Source: Opitutia bacterium (lineage in GTDB: Bacteria; Verrucomicrobiota; Verrucomicrobiia; Opitutales; Seribacteraceae). From it: 33,111 nt of DNA. The number at the start of each line of letters is the position of its first letter. Position 1 is the stretch's first letter. A model generated the notes under the pieces. That model was not told the origin of the DNA and searched no databases. It worked only from the letters and a program-made list of their open reading frames with translations. The position numbers were made by a program, and so were the translations under genes. The DNA lies in the NCBI GenBank assembly GCA_002713685.1, contig PATX01000035.1, forward strand, positions 1 through 33,111, written 5' to 3'. Shown one piece after another: positions 1 to 7,590 of this stretch.

Positions 1-99
1 AGCTTTAACCGACCCGTCGCGATAATCCTTAACTTCTGATTCGTTGAAACTGCGGTAGGGTTTCCCCATGCGTAAACAAGATATGTGTGGGATGCTCAT
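1..99 (-). CDS. Probable aldehyde dehydrogenase/acyl-CoA reductase, N-terminal fragment
   Basis: Only the first 33 codons lie in the window; the gene runs off the left edge. The ATG at 97-99 follows the stop of the adenylating-enzyme gene by 5 bases, and an AAGGAG-type ribosome site lies in the end of that gene, so the two are almost certainly co-transcribed. The visible N-terminus has the pattern LRMGKPYRS followed by VKDYRDGSVKA. I associate this with aldehyde dehydrogenase-like acyl-CoA reductases of Planctomycetes and Verrucomicrobia that sit next to PaaK/LuxE-like ligases. None of the catalytic region is visible, so the assignment rests on a short N-terminal pattern and on context. If right, it would reduce the activated acid made by the neighbouring enzyme to an aldehyde. 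Confidence 0.45.
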   Translation of the reverse strand, partial: MSIPHISCLRMGKPYRSFNESEVKDYRDGSVKA

Positions 100-104
100 A
101 ATAG

Positions 105-1181
105 TTAATAGACTCCTTCTACGATTTTTTTCTCCATTGCTCCAAAAGGGCGAACTTCAGCTACGCCATCCCAGGGTGCCTCATCCCAAGGTTTTCTGCG
201 CAGTGCTTCATCACGCTCAAGAAAGCGAGGCATGAAAAACTCCTTGGTTAAGGTCGTAAGTTCCACCCGACCCCAGGTATCATAATCGACCGCCTGGTTG
301 GTGTCAGGATTGACGACACGAAGAACGGCTCGAGGCTGAGGTGCGTAGTATGCGATCGAATAGTCATTTTCCGCACTGATAGGATGATGACGAGCTAAGC
401 CCATGAGGGTATTTCCGTAAGTTGGGACAAATCCAATTTGACCGCCCTCGCAAACCTCTACGACAAGGAACCTGGCATACTGCTTATCCATGGTTGTTCC
501 TCCACAAAATACACCCTTGATACCTGCTTTTACCAAATCTTTTCTTTCCGCTAGGGCTTCGAGAAGCTTAGGCGTAGTGAACAGGGCACTAACACTTCGA
601 TGTTTAAGAATGGTAAGTGCCTGATCAATCACATGATCCATGTAAGCCCGGGCCTGATCAAATTGCTTCCCTGCAATTAAGCGTTTTACCCAACGGGGAT
701 CGAGATCCACAAAATAGCAAGAGCATCCCCTCGCATTAGCCAAGTGTTCGATGGCGAGTCTCAAACGACGAGGACCCGTCGGTCCAACCATCATCCAGTA
801 GTGATTACGGGGAAAATGTTCATCACTTAAAGTATCGGAAAAGGCGGTGTAATCGATTCGGAAATCATCCCACCCGATCCGCTGCTTGGGCATGCCCGTC
901 GTGCCTCCGGTTTCGAAAATATTGAAGGGACGATCTGCGTATGCTTTAGGTACCCAAACGTCATTTGGTAAATCCCTCAACCATTCATCCTGAAAGTTAG
1001 GGAATTTGGAACAAAGGTCATTAAAGTTGGATATCTCCTCTAAAGGATTCCAGCTCTGCTCTTTGGCCCAATCAAGCCAGAAAGGGCAGCCTGTTTCTGG
1101 CGAAAAGTGCCACTTTATGATTTCAGCAACATGAGCGTCTAACTCGTCTGCCGCTTTTTTAACTTCTTCTTCGTTTGGCAT
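105..1181 (-). CDS. PaaK/LuxE-like adenylate-forming enzyme
   Basis: A 358-residue protein of the phenylacetate-CoA ligase/LuxE acyl-protein synthetase type, expected to activate a carboxylic acid with ATP in the cytoplasm. The nucleotide-binding loop TGGTTGMPK is near residue 91. A second family block, GGTTMDKQYARF, and a YGNTLMGLA segment follow in the right order. It is clearly shorter than PaaK (about 430 residues) and lacks most of the C-terminal lid domain, which makes it more like LuxE. An in-frame TTG lies 12 bases upstream at 1193, but I prefer the ATG at 1181. It follows the symporter stop by 32 bases and precedes the probable reductase by 5 bases. This suggests a carboxylate-reducing pair comparable to LuxE-LuxC. 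The substrate is unknown; the neighbouring symporter and MarR regulator fit an aromatic or other small organic acid. Confidence 0.75.
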   Translation of the reverse strand: MPNEEEVKKAADELDAHVAEIIKWHFSPETGCPFWLDWAKEQSWNPLEEISNFNDLCSKFPNFQDEWLRDLPNDVWVPKAYADRPFNIFETGGTTGMPKQRIGWDDFRIDYTAFSDTLSDEHFPRNHYWMMVGPTGPRRLRLAIEHLANARGCSCYFVDLDPRWVKRLIAGKQFDQARAYMDHVIDQALTILKHRSVSALFTTPKLLEALAERKDLVKAGIKGVFCGGTTMDKQYARFLVVEVCEGGQIGFVPTYGNTLMGLARHHPISAENDYSIAYYAPQPRAVLRVVNPDTNQAVDYDTWGRVELTTLTKEFFMPRFLERDEALRRKPWDEAPWDGVAEVRPFGAMEKKIVEGVY

Positions 1182-1213
1182 AGGGTAAATCAATAAAACT
1201 TGTTTTTAGGAAT

Positions 1214-2923
1214 TCACAATTCGCTCTTCTTGGGGAAAAATTTATCAAGTGTCTCCTCAGTAGGAGGTTTAGTGAATAAAGATACTGCTATCAGCACTAT
1301 GGCGGAGGCACCAAAACAGATTGCCGCCGGAACAATACCCGGACCCACCATGTATTCACCACCGTAACCAGACTCATGAAAATAATAAAGCCATGTTAAA
1401 AGAGCGGCGATGATGCTGGCTATCGCCCCTTGTTTGGTTGTCCTCTTCCAGTAAAGAGCTGCAAAAATTACCGGGAAAAGAGCGGAGAATCCACTAAAAC
1501 ACCAAATGGCCAAATCAAAGACATTTGCATTTTTTGCCAGCATGGCCAGTCCGTAAGTCACTGCAACAATCACCACGATAAAACATCTTGCAATAAAGAT
1601 AATTTGTTTATCTGAATATTTATTTTCTCCAGCCCGGTGTATAACAATATCATTTGTAAAAATTGTCCCCAGGCAAAGAAACTGCGAATCCAAGGAGGAC
1701 ATAATCGCGGCAAGAACTCCAGCTGTGAGGAGTCCAATCAGGACGGGATCACCGACCAAAAGATTAAGCATAGCCGAGAGTACTGCAGGGGGAGGAATTC
1801 CAGGAGGCAATACTCCGCTCGCCCAGGCTCCAACCAATACGCATGGAACCCAAACCACCATGATACAGAGGGGGTGAGCAATCACAGTAAGCCTAAAAGA
1901 CTTGGCACTTTTCGCAGTCAACCAGTGTTGAAATAAATGAGGAAACATTCCCACACTTAGCGGAATAAAAAGATAGGTTACGAAGGTAATAAAAGGAATA
2001 CCAAGTTCTCTTTCAAAAGGTACAAGCTCTCCCGATTTTGGAATTTTCTTTTTAAATTCTACAGTCACTGGTTCGCGCCAGAAATGTGGTTGCTGGTCGG
2101 TTAGGTTGGAATTTTCAAAATCAATAACCCGACCTATTGGTTTCGGAGGCTCATTTGCTTCAAGTTGTGCTTTCTGTTTGTCGAATTGATAATCCTGAAC
2201 CACCAAGCCCTTTTCATTAATTCGAGCTGGTACATTTCCCGCATTATTGATGCCACCCAGAGCATTTATGATAAAGACGAAAGCTACCAATCCCATGATC
2301 ATAAAAACAATCGTCTGAAAAGTGTTGGCAAAAGCGGCTCCACGAGACCCACCCATAAAAACATAGCTGAGCACAACCAATGATACAACCAGTCCTGTAA
2401 GCCATGGTGGTACTCCCCCAAGCCATTGCGGAGCGGTTGGGTTCGTGAATAAAGCTGGAAAGGCACCGGCGGTGACTGGTTCGATCGTCTTACCAGCACC
2501 AATGATTCCGATTAGAAGATAGGGAATAACTAAAAGGACTAGTATGGGAAACAACAAGTACCCAATTGAGTCCGATTCGAATCGGGCTCGGAAAAATTGT
2601 ATTTGAGTAATAAATCCATGTTTTTTTCCAAAAGCCCAGAGCCGGATACCTATCAAAAAGAAGATAGCCGCATGCACAAGGCCGCTAATAGAGGCCATGA
2701 GTCCATAGGTTCCTATTCCACGCTCAAAGGACTTGCCCGTGGAACCGACAAGCGCAAAAGCCGTCATGGTCGTTCCAAATACACTCATCAATAGTAGGAA
2801 CGGTCCAATGCTATGACTTGCCACAAAGTAATCTTTACTGGTTCCTCTGAAAAGTTTGTTGCTGAAAAAGCCTAGAGCCAGTAACAGGCAAAGGTATCCG
2901 ATAATTACAATAAGTGTAGTCAT
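1214..2923 (-). CDS. Sodium:solute symporter (SSS family) with a large soluble loop
   Basis: A 569-residue inner-membrane protein of the solute:sodium symporter family. It has at least twelve hydrophobic segments and the typical start, with a first helix followed by the SKDYFVASHS block. The conserved late motif GVLAAIMSSLDSQFL at about residues 402-416 contains the serines that usually line the Na2 sodium site. Residues of about 224-308 form a hydrophilic, charged insertion between membrane segments that ordinary family members do not need. The gene follows the DUF3311 gene by 35 bases and precedes the adenylating enzyme by 32, so it probably imports the substrate of that enzyme with sodium. 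The substrate cannot be read from the sequence; family members carry sugars, amino acids, carboxylates and vitamins. Confidence 0.88.
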   Translation of the reverse strand: MTTLIVIIGYLCLLLALGFFSNKLFRGTSKDYFVASHSIGPFLLLMSVFGTTMTAFALVGSTGKSFERGIGTYGLMASISGLVHAAIFFLIGIRLWAFGKKHGFITQIQFFRARFESDSIGYLLFPILVLLVIPYLLIGIIGAGKTIEPVTAGAFPALFTNPTAPQWLGGVPPWLTGLVVSLVVLSYVFMGGSRGAAFANTFQTIVFMIMGLVAFVFIINALGGINNAGNVPARINEKGLVVQDYQFDKQKAQLEANEPPKPIGRVIDFENSNLTDQQPHFWREPVTVEFKKKIPKSGELVPFERELGIPFITFVTYLFIPLSVGMFPHLFQHWLTAKSAKSFRLTVIAHPLCIMVVWVPCVLVGAWASGVLPPGIPPPAVLSAMLNLLVGDPVLIGLLTAGVLAAIMSSLDSQFLCLGTIFTNDIVIHRAGENKYSDKQIIFIARCFIVVIVAVTYGLAMLAKNANVFDLAIWCFSGFSALFPVIFAALYWKRTTKQGAIASIIAALLTWLYYFHESGYGGEYMVGPGIVPAAICFGASAIVLIAVSLFTKPPTEETLDKFFPKKSEL

Positions 2924-2958
2924 TTCAAATTTTATGGATGAGCAGGTTTAAACTGCTA

Positions 2959-3171
2959 CTATTTTTCCTCGGCAAATTTTTCTAAATCATGTGGCCAGGC
3001 ATATCGTATCGCCAAAGCTCCAAGGCAAGCACAGGCAATAGAAAAGGCTGCATGGTACGCAAGCCCAATAGGCATAAATCCAAAAACCAAATCAGAATCT
3101 TCCCACCACCAAAAATCTTGATGGAGAAAAAAGAGAATGATGAAGAGAGCCCAAACAGTTGCTTTTCCCAT
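2959..3171 (-). CDS. DUF3311-type small membrane protein, symporter partner
   Basis: A 70-residue protein with two predicted membrane helices separated by an acidic and aromatic stretch, HQDFWWWEDSDLVFGFMPIG, then YHAAFS. This matches my recollection of DUF3311 proteins, which are commonly encoded next to SSS-family symporters and are thought to be accessory subunits. The gene lies 17 bases after the second propeller gene and 35 bases before the symporter, all on one strand. The ATG at 3171 is the only sensible start. The C-terminus ends in a charged tail. No biochemical role is established for the family; association with the symporter is inferred from adjacency. Confidence 0.7.
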   Translation of the reverse strand: MGKATVWALFIILFFLHQDFWWWEDSDLVFGFMPIGLAYHAAFSIACACLGALAIRYAWPHDLEKFAEEK

Positions 3172-3188
3172 GGTTGTCTCGCTCCAAA

Positions 3189-4700
3189 TTACTTACCTAT
3201 GGCGTACAGGTGTGTTTGCGTGGCGACATAAAGTGTTTTATTCGCAACAACAGGAGAACTATAAACAGGTGCTCCCATGTTGACGGTTTTTACTTTAGGT
3301 TTTTCTTTTCCATGATCGATGATCAGAAGATCACCATCCTCATTTCCGAGAAGAACTTTGTCGTCCGCCACTAAAGTGGAACCCCATATCCGACTAAAAG
3401 AATCATGAGTCCAATAAAGCTTCCCCGTTTCTGCATCGAGGCAATGGATAATACCCGCATACTCAGCAATATAGACCAACCCTTCATGAACTGATGCTGT
3501 GGATATGGTGCGTCCCACATCGGTGTATTTCCACAATACCTTTCCACTGCTAGCATCGATACATGAGAGGCGCCCCACCCCATCACCATGCTCTGGGTCC
3601 TGACCGATTGCACAATAAACCTTGTCCTCATAGAGGACAGGCGTACCAATAAGCTCACTGGGTCCAGGAGGAGTTGCATATGGTATTTTCTTTCCTTCCT
3701 TGTCCTTGCGATAGCTCAACTCATTGCAATCAACTTTCCATTTTGGTTGGAAAAGGTCATAACCATCTTCATCCTTTTGAGTTTTATTTAAATAACCATA
3801 GCAGTACCCATCCGTACCTCCCCAAATTAGGATCTCCTCGCCCTTTATTTTTCCATAAGTCAGTGACGACCAGGCTGCATGCAGTGCTCCGGCACTGGCC
3901 CCGGAACCATCTTCACCGATCAATTCACCAGAATTCTTATCGAGGGCTACCCAGCTTGGGGAAAGAGGGCTTGGAATATTGGTATGCGACCAATCGACTC
4001 CGTTTGAAGTTGCGACAAAAATCGTGTCCCCAATAATTAAAGGCGAAGAACTTGTCACATTGTGTGGGAAGACTCCGAGCTGATCTCTCATGTCATACAT
4101 CCAGATAATGTCCGCATCGAATTTTTCATTAAGCTTATCTTGCGTACCCTTGGGCTTAACATAATTTACCTCGTCCATGAAGGGGCCATCATTACCGTTT
4201 TTAAAACCTTCGATATCAAGGCAAACCACTTCACATTTATTTGTAACCACATATACACGGTTACCCTCAATCGCAGGAGAAGAACAGACACCAATGTATT
4301 CCCAGTCACTCACCTTTCCTGCTCCCAATTTAGGTATGACTAATTGCCACTCAAGATCACCACTTTTTTCATTGAAACACATCACTACGCCGCGGTCCCC
4401 CTTCTTGCCGTCGTCACGGGGTGACTCGTTGTTGGTTCCGGCAAAAACCCGACCGTTGGCAATCGTAACATTCCCATAGGCTTGCGATCCTAATTTTGCC
4501 ACCCACTTGATGTTTTTGGTGGTTTCCATCTTAACGGACTCGTCGTCATTCATTTCGCCAGGCTCAAAATCGAAATCAAGACCAGTCTCCAGAGAAACCA
4601 TATTGCGAGTGGCATCGCCCCCCCATGTCGGCCAATCAGCCGCGAAAACATTCGAACTTAGAAAAAGAGCGGTAAGGAATAAGTGGTGTAGTGAATTCAT
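3189..4700 (-). CDS. Exported PQQ-like beta-propeller repeat protein
   Basis: A 503-residue protein that starts with a cleavable signal peptide (hydrophobic core, then NVFA before ADWPTWGGD), so it acts in the periplasm or outside. The rest is made of propeller blades of the PQQ/BamB type, with recurrent units such as GRVFAGT, NRVYVVTNKCEVVCLD, GKVLWKYTD, GLVYIAEYAGIIHCLDAETGKLYW and KTLYVATQTHLYAI. A longer reading frame begins at 4829, but it would overlap the preceding gene and bury the signal peptide, so I use the ATG at 4700. I see neither the vicinal cysteines nor a cytochrome CxxCH motif of PQQ alcohol dehydrogenases, so a structural or binding role is more likely than quinoprotein catalysis. 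It lies 22 bases after the propeller-LamG gene. Confidence 0.85.
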   Translation of the reverse strand: MNSLHHLFLTALFLSSNVFAADWPTWGGDATRNMVSLETGLDFDFEPGEMNDDESVKMETTKNIKWVAKLGSQAYGNVTIANGRVFAGTNNESPRDDGKKGDRGVVMCFNEKSGDLEWQLVIPKLGAGKVSDWEYIGVCSSPAIEGNRVYVVTNKCEVVCLDIEGFKNGNDGPFMDEVNYVKPKGTQDKLNEKFDADIIWMYDMRDQLGVFPHNVTSSSPLIIGDTIFVATSNGVDWSHTNIPSPLSPSWVALDKNSGELIGEDGSGASAGALHAAWSSLTYGKIKGEEILIWGGTDGYCYGYLNKTQKDEDGYDLFQPKWKVDCNELSYRKDKEGKKIPYATPPGPSELIGTPVLYEDKVYCAIGQDPEHGDGVGRLSCIDASSGKVLWKYTDVGRTISTASVHEGLVYIAEYAGIIHCLDAETGKLYWTHDSFSRIWGSTLVADDKVLLGNEDGDLLIIDHGKEKPKVKTVNMGAPVYSSPVVANKTLYVATQTHLYAIGK

Positions 4701-4722
4701 TGGAATAATTGTTGAGTGAAAA

Positions 4723-7059
4723 TTAATTTTGGGTGATCGAAATATTATCGATGTAAACTTTCTTTTTACTTTGCGGTGACATCGCATAAATACCGGGTGC
4801 ACCGTGTGTGTGTGCATCAGCGTGTTCAATTTCTAAAGTCCATTCGTCAGGCTCTTCATCACCTTTTGGCCAAGCCTTCGCCCGGATCATTCCATTTCCC
4901 ATTTGATCCACCTCCACACTTGTCTTAAGCCTGTACCAAGATTTCGTTTTGATTGAAAAAGGAACTGAATGACGGAATCGGTCGAAATTAGATACCACTT
5001 CGAGCTTCTGACTGTTTCCAACCAAAACGAAAATATAACGCTGGTGGATAAGACCAATATTGGATTTAGTCCGTCGGTCGCCATCCGTCATGACATCAGC
5101 TTCCATTATGTAATCTGTCATGTCCGCGTGACCGATAAAGTTAATTGCTCTTTGGAATAAGACCCTGTCTAAGGTATTTCCAGCCACTTTGTTTTCTTCC
5201 ATGTCCTGAACTTGCCATCTCATTCTTGCACCCAACCAAGGCAATGGTGGATAAGAAAATGCAATACTATCTGAGCTTGTATGGCTAAATTCGAATCCAT
5301 TCTCAAAATCTTCACTGTAAGGTAGGCTTGGTAAGATCCTTCCGCGAGTTACCCCGAAAAGACTACCATTTGAAACTTTTAGAGCACCAGCAGACAAAGA
5401 TGCGTTAATATCTGTGACTAAAACTCCATCCTCAATTTTAGCATCCACTTTTGATTTAACCTTAGCAGTGGGAGGTATCCATTTTTCCCAATTCAAATTG
5501 TTATTATCAGAGCCTGAACCGTTAATTTTAGCGATCCTTTTACCATTTGAATCCAATGTGAAGACATCGAAGGTAAGCTTGTCGCCAGCTTTTAGTCCAA
5601 ACTCTGCGGGAACAACCTGTAAAGAAACGGCAGAATCCTTGGATGGAGGATCGGTCAAAATATGCTTAAATTCTTCTTTTGGCTTAACCACAAAAGGAGG
5701 TGCAGGTGATTTAGAGCCAAAACAATAAAGTTTCTTCTTCGACTGTACAAATACCCTTCCATGAGCAACTGCTGGTGCCGCAAGACACGCTGAGCCTAAA
5801 TCCATTTCATTGATAATCTTTCCACTTTCTCCTTCATCCTCCACAACAAAGACCCTACCGTTAAACATGGGTACATATAGCCTACCGTCAGCCCATGTAG
5901 GTGAAGCGTGTATTTGATCTGGTGCAAGCTTGAGAACCCAGTGCTCCTCTCCAGTGGCTGCATCTAGGCAAACTAATTCACCACGCTTGATGGTTGAATA
6001 AACTCTACCGTCGCGATACACCGGCGTACTGGTAAAGGCTTCGATCCCATTATTTCTCCAAATTTCATGATCCTTTCCCAGCACTAAAATATCTTCACCT
6101 AAGCCCGGCAAAGATTTGGGCTTTTTAATGGCCACCATTCTGCCAATAATTGTGCTATCGATATTCTCTTTGCCGTGAACGGCAATAATTGAATCATTAT
6201 GAGTTACTATCCCTGCATTAACTCCGCCATACGACATTTGGAAACGCCACAAAGCTTGTCCTGTACGCACATCAATACATACAATATGACCACATCCTGT
6301 GCCGCTATAGAAAACCCTTCTACCATTCGGAAGATCTTCGAAGGTCAGCGGAGCAAATGAGCTATCTTTGGGGGTGATGCCCGGAGTAGATGACCAAACC
6401 AAATCACCTGTATCCTTGTCGAAAGCGTAAAACCGATCTCTAGCTGGCCCCTGCTTTCCCCAATTAGCAGTAATGGCATGGATAATAACCAGATGACCAT
6501 CGACGCATGGACCACCCGTTCTTCCATTAGGAAAAGTAAGCCTCGCAAACTCTTCCATTAGAGAACGTTCCCATAATTTGTTACCATCCGAATCGTATCC
6601 AATAAGAAGGCCAGGGCTAGTCTGAAAATAAACATTACCCGATGCTGGGTCAACGCACGCAGCACCTACAGCGTATCTATTGTAAACTATATCACTAATA
6701 AAATCGCTATGTCTCTTTTGCCAAAGAACATCCCCGGAACTTGCATCAAAGCAAACTAGGGCTTCCTGCAGGTCATCCGTTGTACCGTAGTAGCCAAATT
6801 GATAGGCTTTGCCCCCAGCAATTACTGGTACCCCGCCCCCCTGGATATCGTGAGTCCAAATGAGGGATTTATTCAAATCGGTCGGAAGCCCGGTTTGATC
6901 AGATACTCCTGTCCCATCTGCTCCACGCCAATAAAGCCAGTTTAAATTTATTGTTTCTGTTACAACCTGTTTTTCGGTCTTAGAGACTTTCGAAACGCAT
7001 CCTTGATGAAAAATAAAGGAAGCAATGGGTAAGAGTAGTGCAAAGATTTTTTTATGCAT
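4723..7059 (-). CDS. Probable lipoprotein: PQQ-like beta-propeller fused to a LamG-like domain
   Basis: First gene of the operon, 778 residues. The N-terminus has a lysine pair, a hydrophobic core and Cys21 after HQG. This is a weak lipobox but fits a lipoprotein anchor. Residues of about 40-450 are propeller blades, with repeated units such as EALVCFDASSGDVLWQK, GHIVCIDVRTGQALWRF, GELVCLDAATGEEHWVLKL and GRVFVQSKKKLYCFG. Residues 475-565 look beta-rich and immunoglobulin-like. Residues 580-778 resemble a concanavalin/LamG-like jelly roll, ending with VYIDNISITQ. Such modules often bind glycans. The ATG at 7059 lies about 29 bases downstream of a predicted transcription start under a MarR-type operator. 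The fusion suggests substrate capture at the cell surface or in the periplasm for the symporter downstream; that role is inferred. Confidence 0.82.
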   Translation of the reverse strand: MHKKIFALLLPIASFIFHQGCVSKVSKTEKQVVTETINLNWLYWRGADGTGVSDQTGLPTDLNKSLIWTHDIQGGGVPVIAGGKAYQFGYYGTTDDLQEALVCFDASSGDVLWQKRHSDFISDIVYNRYAVGAACVDPASGNVYFQTSPGLLIGYDSDGNKLWERSLMEEFARLTFPNGRTGGPCVDGHLVIIHAITANWGKQGPARDRFYAFDKDTGDLVWSSTPGITPKDSSFAPLTFEDLPNGRRVFYSGTGCGHIVCIDVRTGQALWRFQMSYGGVNAGIVTHNDSIIAVHGKENIDSTIIGRMVAIKKPKSLPGLGEDILVLGKDHEIWRNNGIEAFTSTPVYRDGRVYSTIKRGELVCLDAATGEEHWVLKLAPDQIHASPTWADGRLYVPMFNGRVFVVEDEGESGKIINEMDLGSACLAAPAVAHGRVFVQSKKKLYCFGSKSPAPPFVVKPKEEFKHILTDPPSKDSAVSLQVVPAEFGLKAGDKLTFDVFTLDSNGKRIAKINGSGSDNNNLNWEKWIPPTAKVKSKVDAKIEDGVLVTDINASLSAGALKVSNGSLFGVTRGRILPSLPYSEDFENGFEFSHTSSDSIAFSYPPLPWLGARMRWQVQDMEENKVAGNTLDRVLFQRAINFIGHADMTDYIMEADVMTDGDRRTKSNIGLIHQRYIFVLVGNSQKLEVVSNFDRFRHSVPFSIKTKSWYRLKTSVEVDQMGNGMIRAKAWPKGDEEPDEWTLEIEHADAHTHGAPGIYAMSPQSKKKVYIDNISITQN

Positions 7060-7094
7060 AATGAAACTAAATATTGCTGAGTAAGGAAAATAAA

Positions 7095-7123
7095 ATTAGT
7101 ACTTGTATGTACTATTTTGTCAA
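7095..7123 (-). promoter_or_regulatory. Sigma-70-type promoter of the propeller-symporter-ligase operon
   Basis: On the minus strand there is a perfect -35 box TTGACA (7118-7123), a 17-base spacer and a partial -10 box ACTAAT (7095-7100, four of six consensus positions). Transcription would begin near 7088, giving a leader of about 29 bases before the ATG at 7059. The spacer contains the inverted repeat described separately. The prediction is from sequence pattern only. Confidence 0.55.
7097..7114. promoter_or_regulatory. Inverted repeat, candidate MarR operator
   Basis: TAGTAC (7097-7102) and GTACTA (7109-7114) are perfect inverted arms around a 6-base centre. After one mismatch on each side the symmetry continues with AAA (7093-7095) and TTT (7116-7118). 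The 18-base core is the size and type of site bound by MarR dimers. It lies between the divergent MarR gene and the operon, inside the promoter spacer, so binding should block RNA polymerase. It also lies upstream of the preferred start of the regulator gene, allowing autoregulation. Confidence 0.6.
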
Positions 7124-7153
7124 ACACCGTTACTACTCTTTTATAAAATTATT

Positions 7154-7585
7154 TTGAAAAGATCGAAACAGCATAGCTTCCCCCCTTCGCTTCGAGCTTG
7201 CTGGATTAAGTTAAATGCAGTGTTTCAAAAACGGCTTTCACCTATTGGATTAACACCTGATCAATATACCGCTCTAAGGTGGTTGAATGAGTCAAAGGAA
7301 GACGCGATTTGTCAGAAAGATTTGGCTAAGTTGATGTTTACTGATCCAAACAACATATCCGGTCTTGTTAAAAGAATGGAATCTACAGGCATGCTTCGTA
7401 GAAAAAACAGCAGGTATGATAAAAGAAGAAAACTACTTGAGATAACTCACAAAGGGAAAAGTCTATTGAATTTAGCGACACCTGTTGCCAGGAAATTAGA
7501 AAATGAAACTTTGTCCAAACTGAATACAAAAGAAAAAAAGCAGCTTATTTCATCTTTACGGGATATTTGTCAGATACTGCATTAA
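7154..7585 (+). CDS. MarR family transcriptional regulator
   Basis: A winged-helix regulator of 143 residues from the TTG at 7154. The family pattern is clear: an N-terminal dimerisation helix, GLTPDQYTALRWL, the recognition helix region QKDLAKLMFTDPNNISGLVKRME, then a wing SRYDKRRKLLEITHKGKSLL and a C-terminal dimerisation helix. There is no ATG near the expected start. The longer reading from the TTG at 7103 would add an unusual hydrophobic tail and begin inside the candidate operator, so the 7154 start is preferred; ATT codons just upstream are also possible. It is transcribed away from the propeller-symporter-ligase operon. MarR proteins of aromatic-acid pathways often sense the acyl-CoA made by the pathway ligase, which would fit here, but the ligand is unknown. 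Confidence 0.85.
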   Translation: MKRSKQHSFPPSLRACWIKLNAVFQKRLSPIGLTPDQYTALRWLNESKEDAICQKDLAKLMFTDPNNISGLVKRMESTGMLRRKNSRYDKRRKLLEITHKGKSLLNLATPVARKLENETLSKLNTKEKKQLISSLRDICQILH

Positions 7586-7590
7586 ATTTC

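Noticed and set aside
4701-4829. Longer N-terminus for the 503-residue propeller
   Set aside because: It would overlap the preceding gene and place a basic extension before a clear signal peptide.
5414-5728. A 104-codon plus-strand frame within the propeller-LamG gene
   Set aside because: It is a shadow of the minus-strand gene, with no promoter or recognisable product.
7103-7153. Longer N-terminus of the MarR regulator from a TTG at 7103
   Set aside because: The extra 17 residues are hydrophobic, unlike the family, and the start would fall inside the candidate operator.
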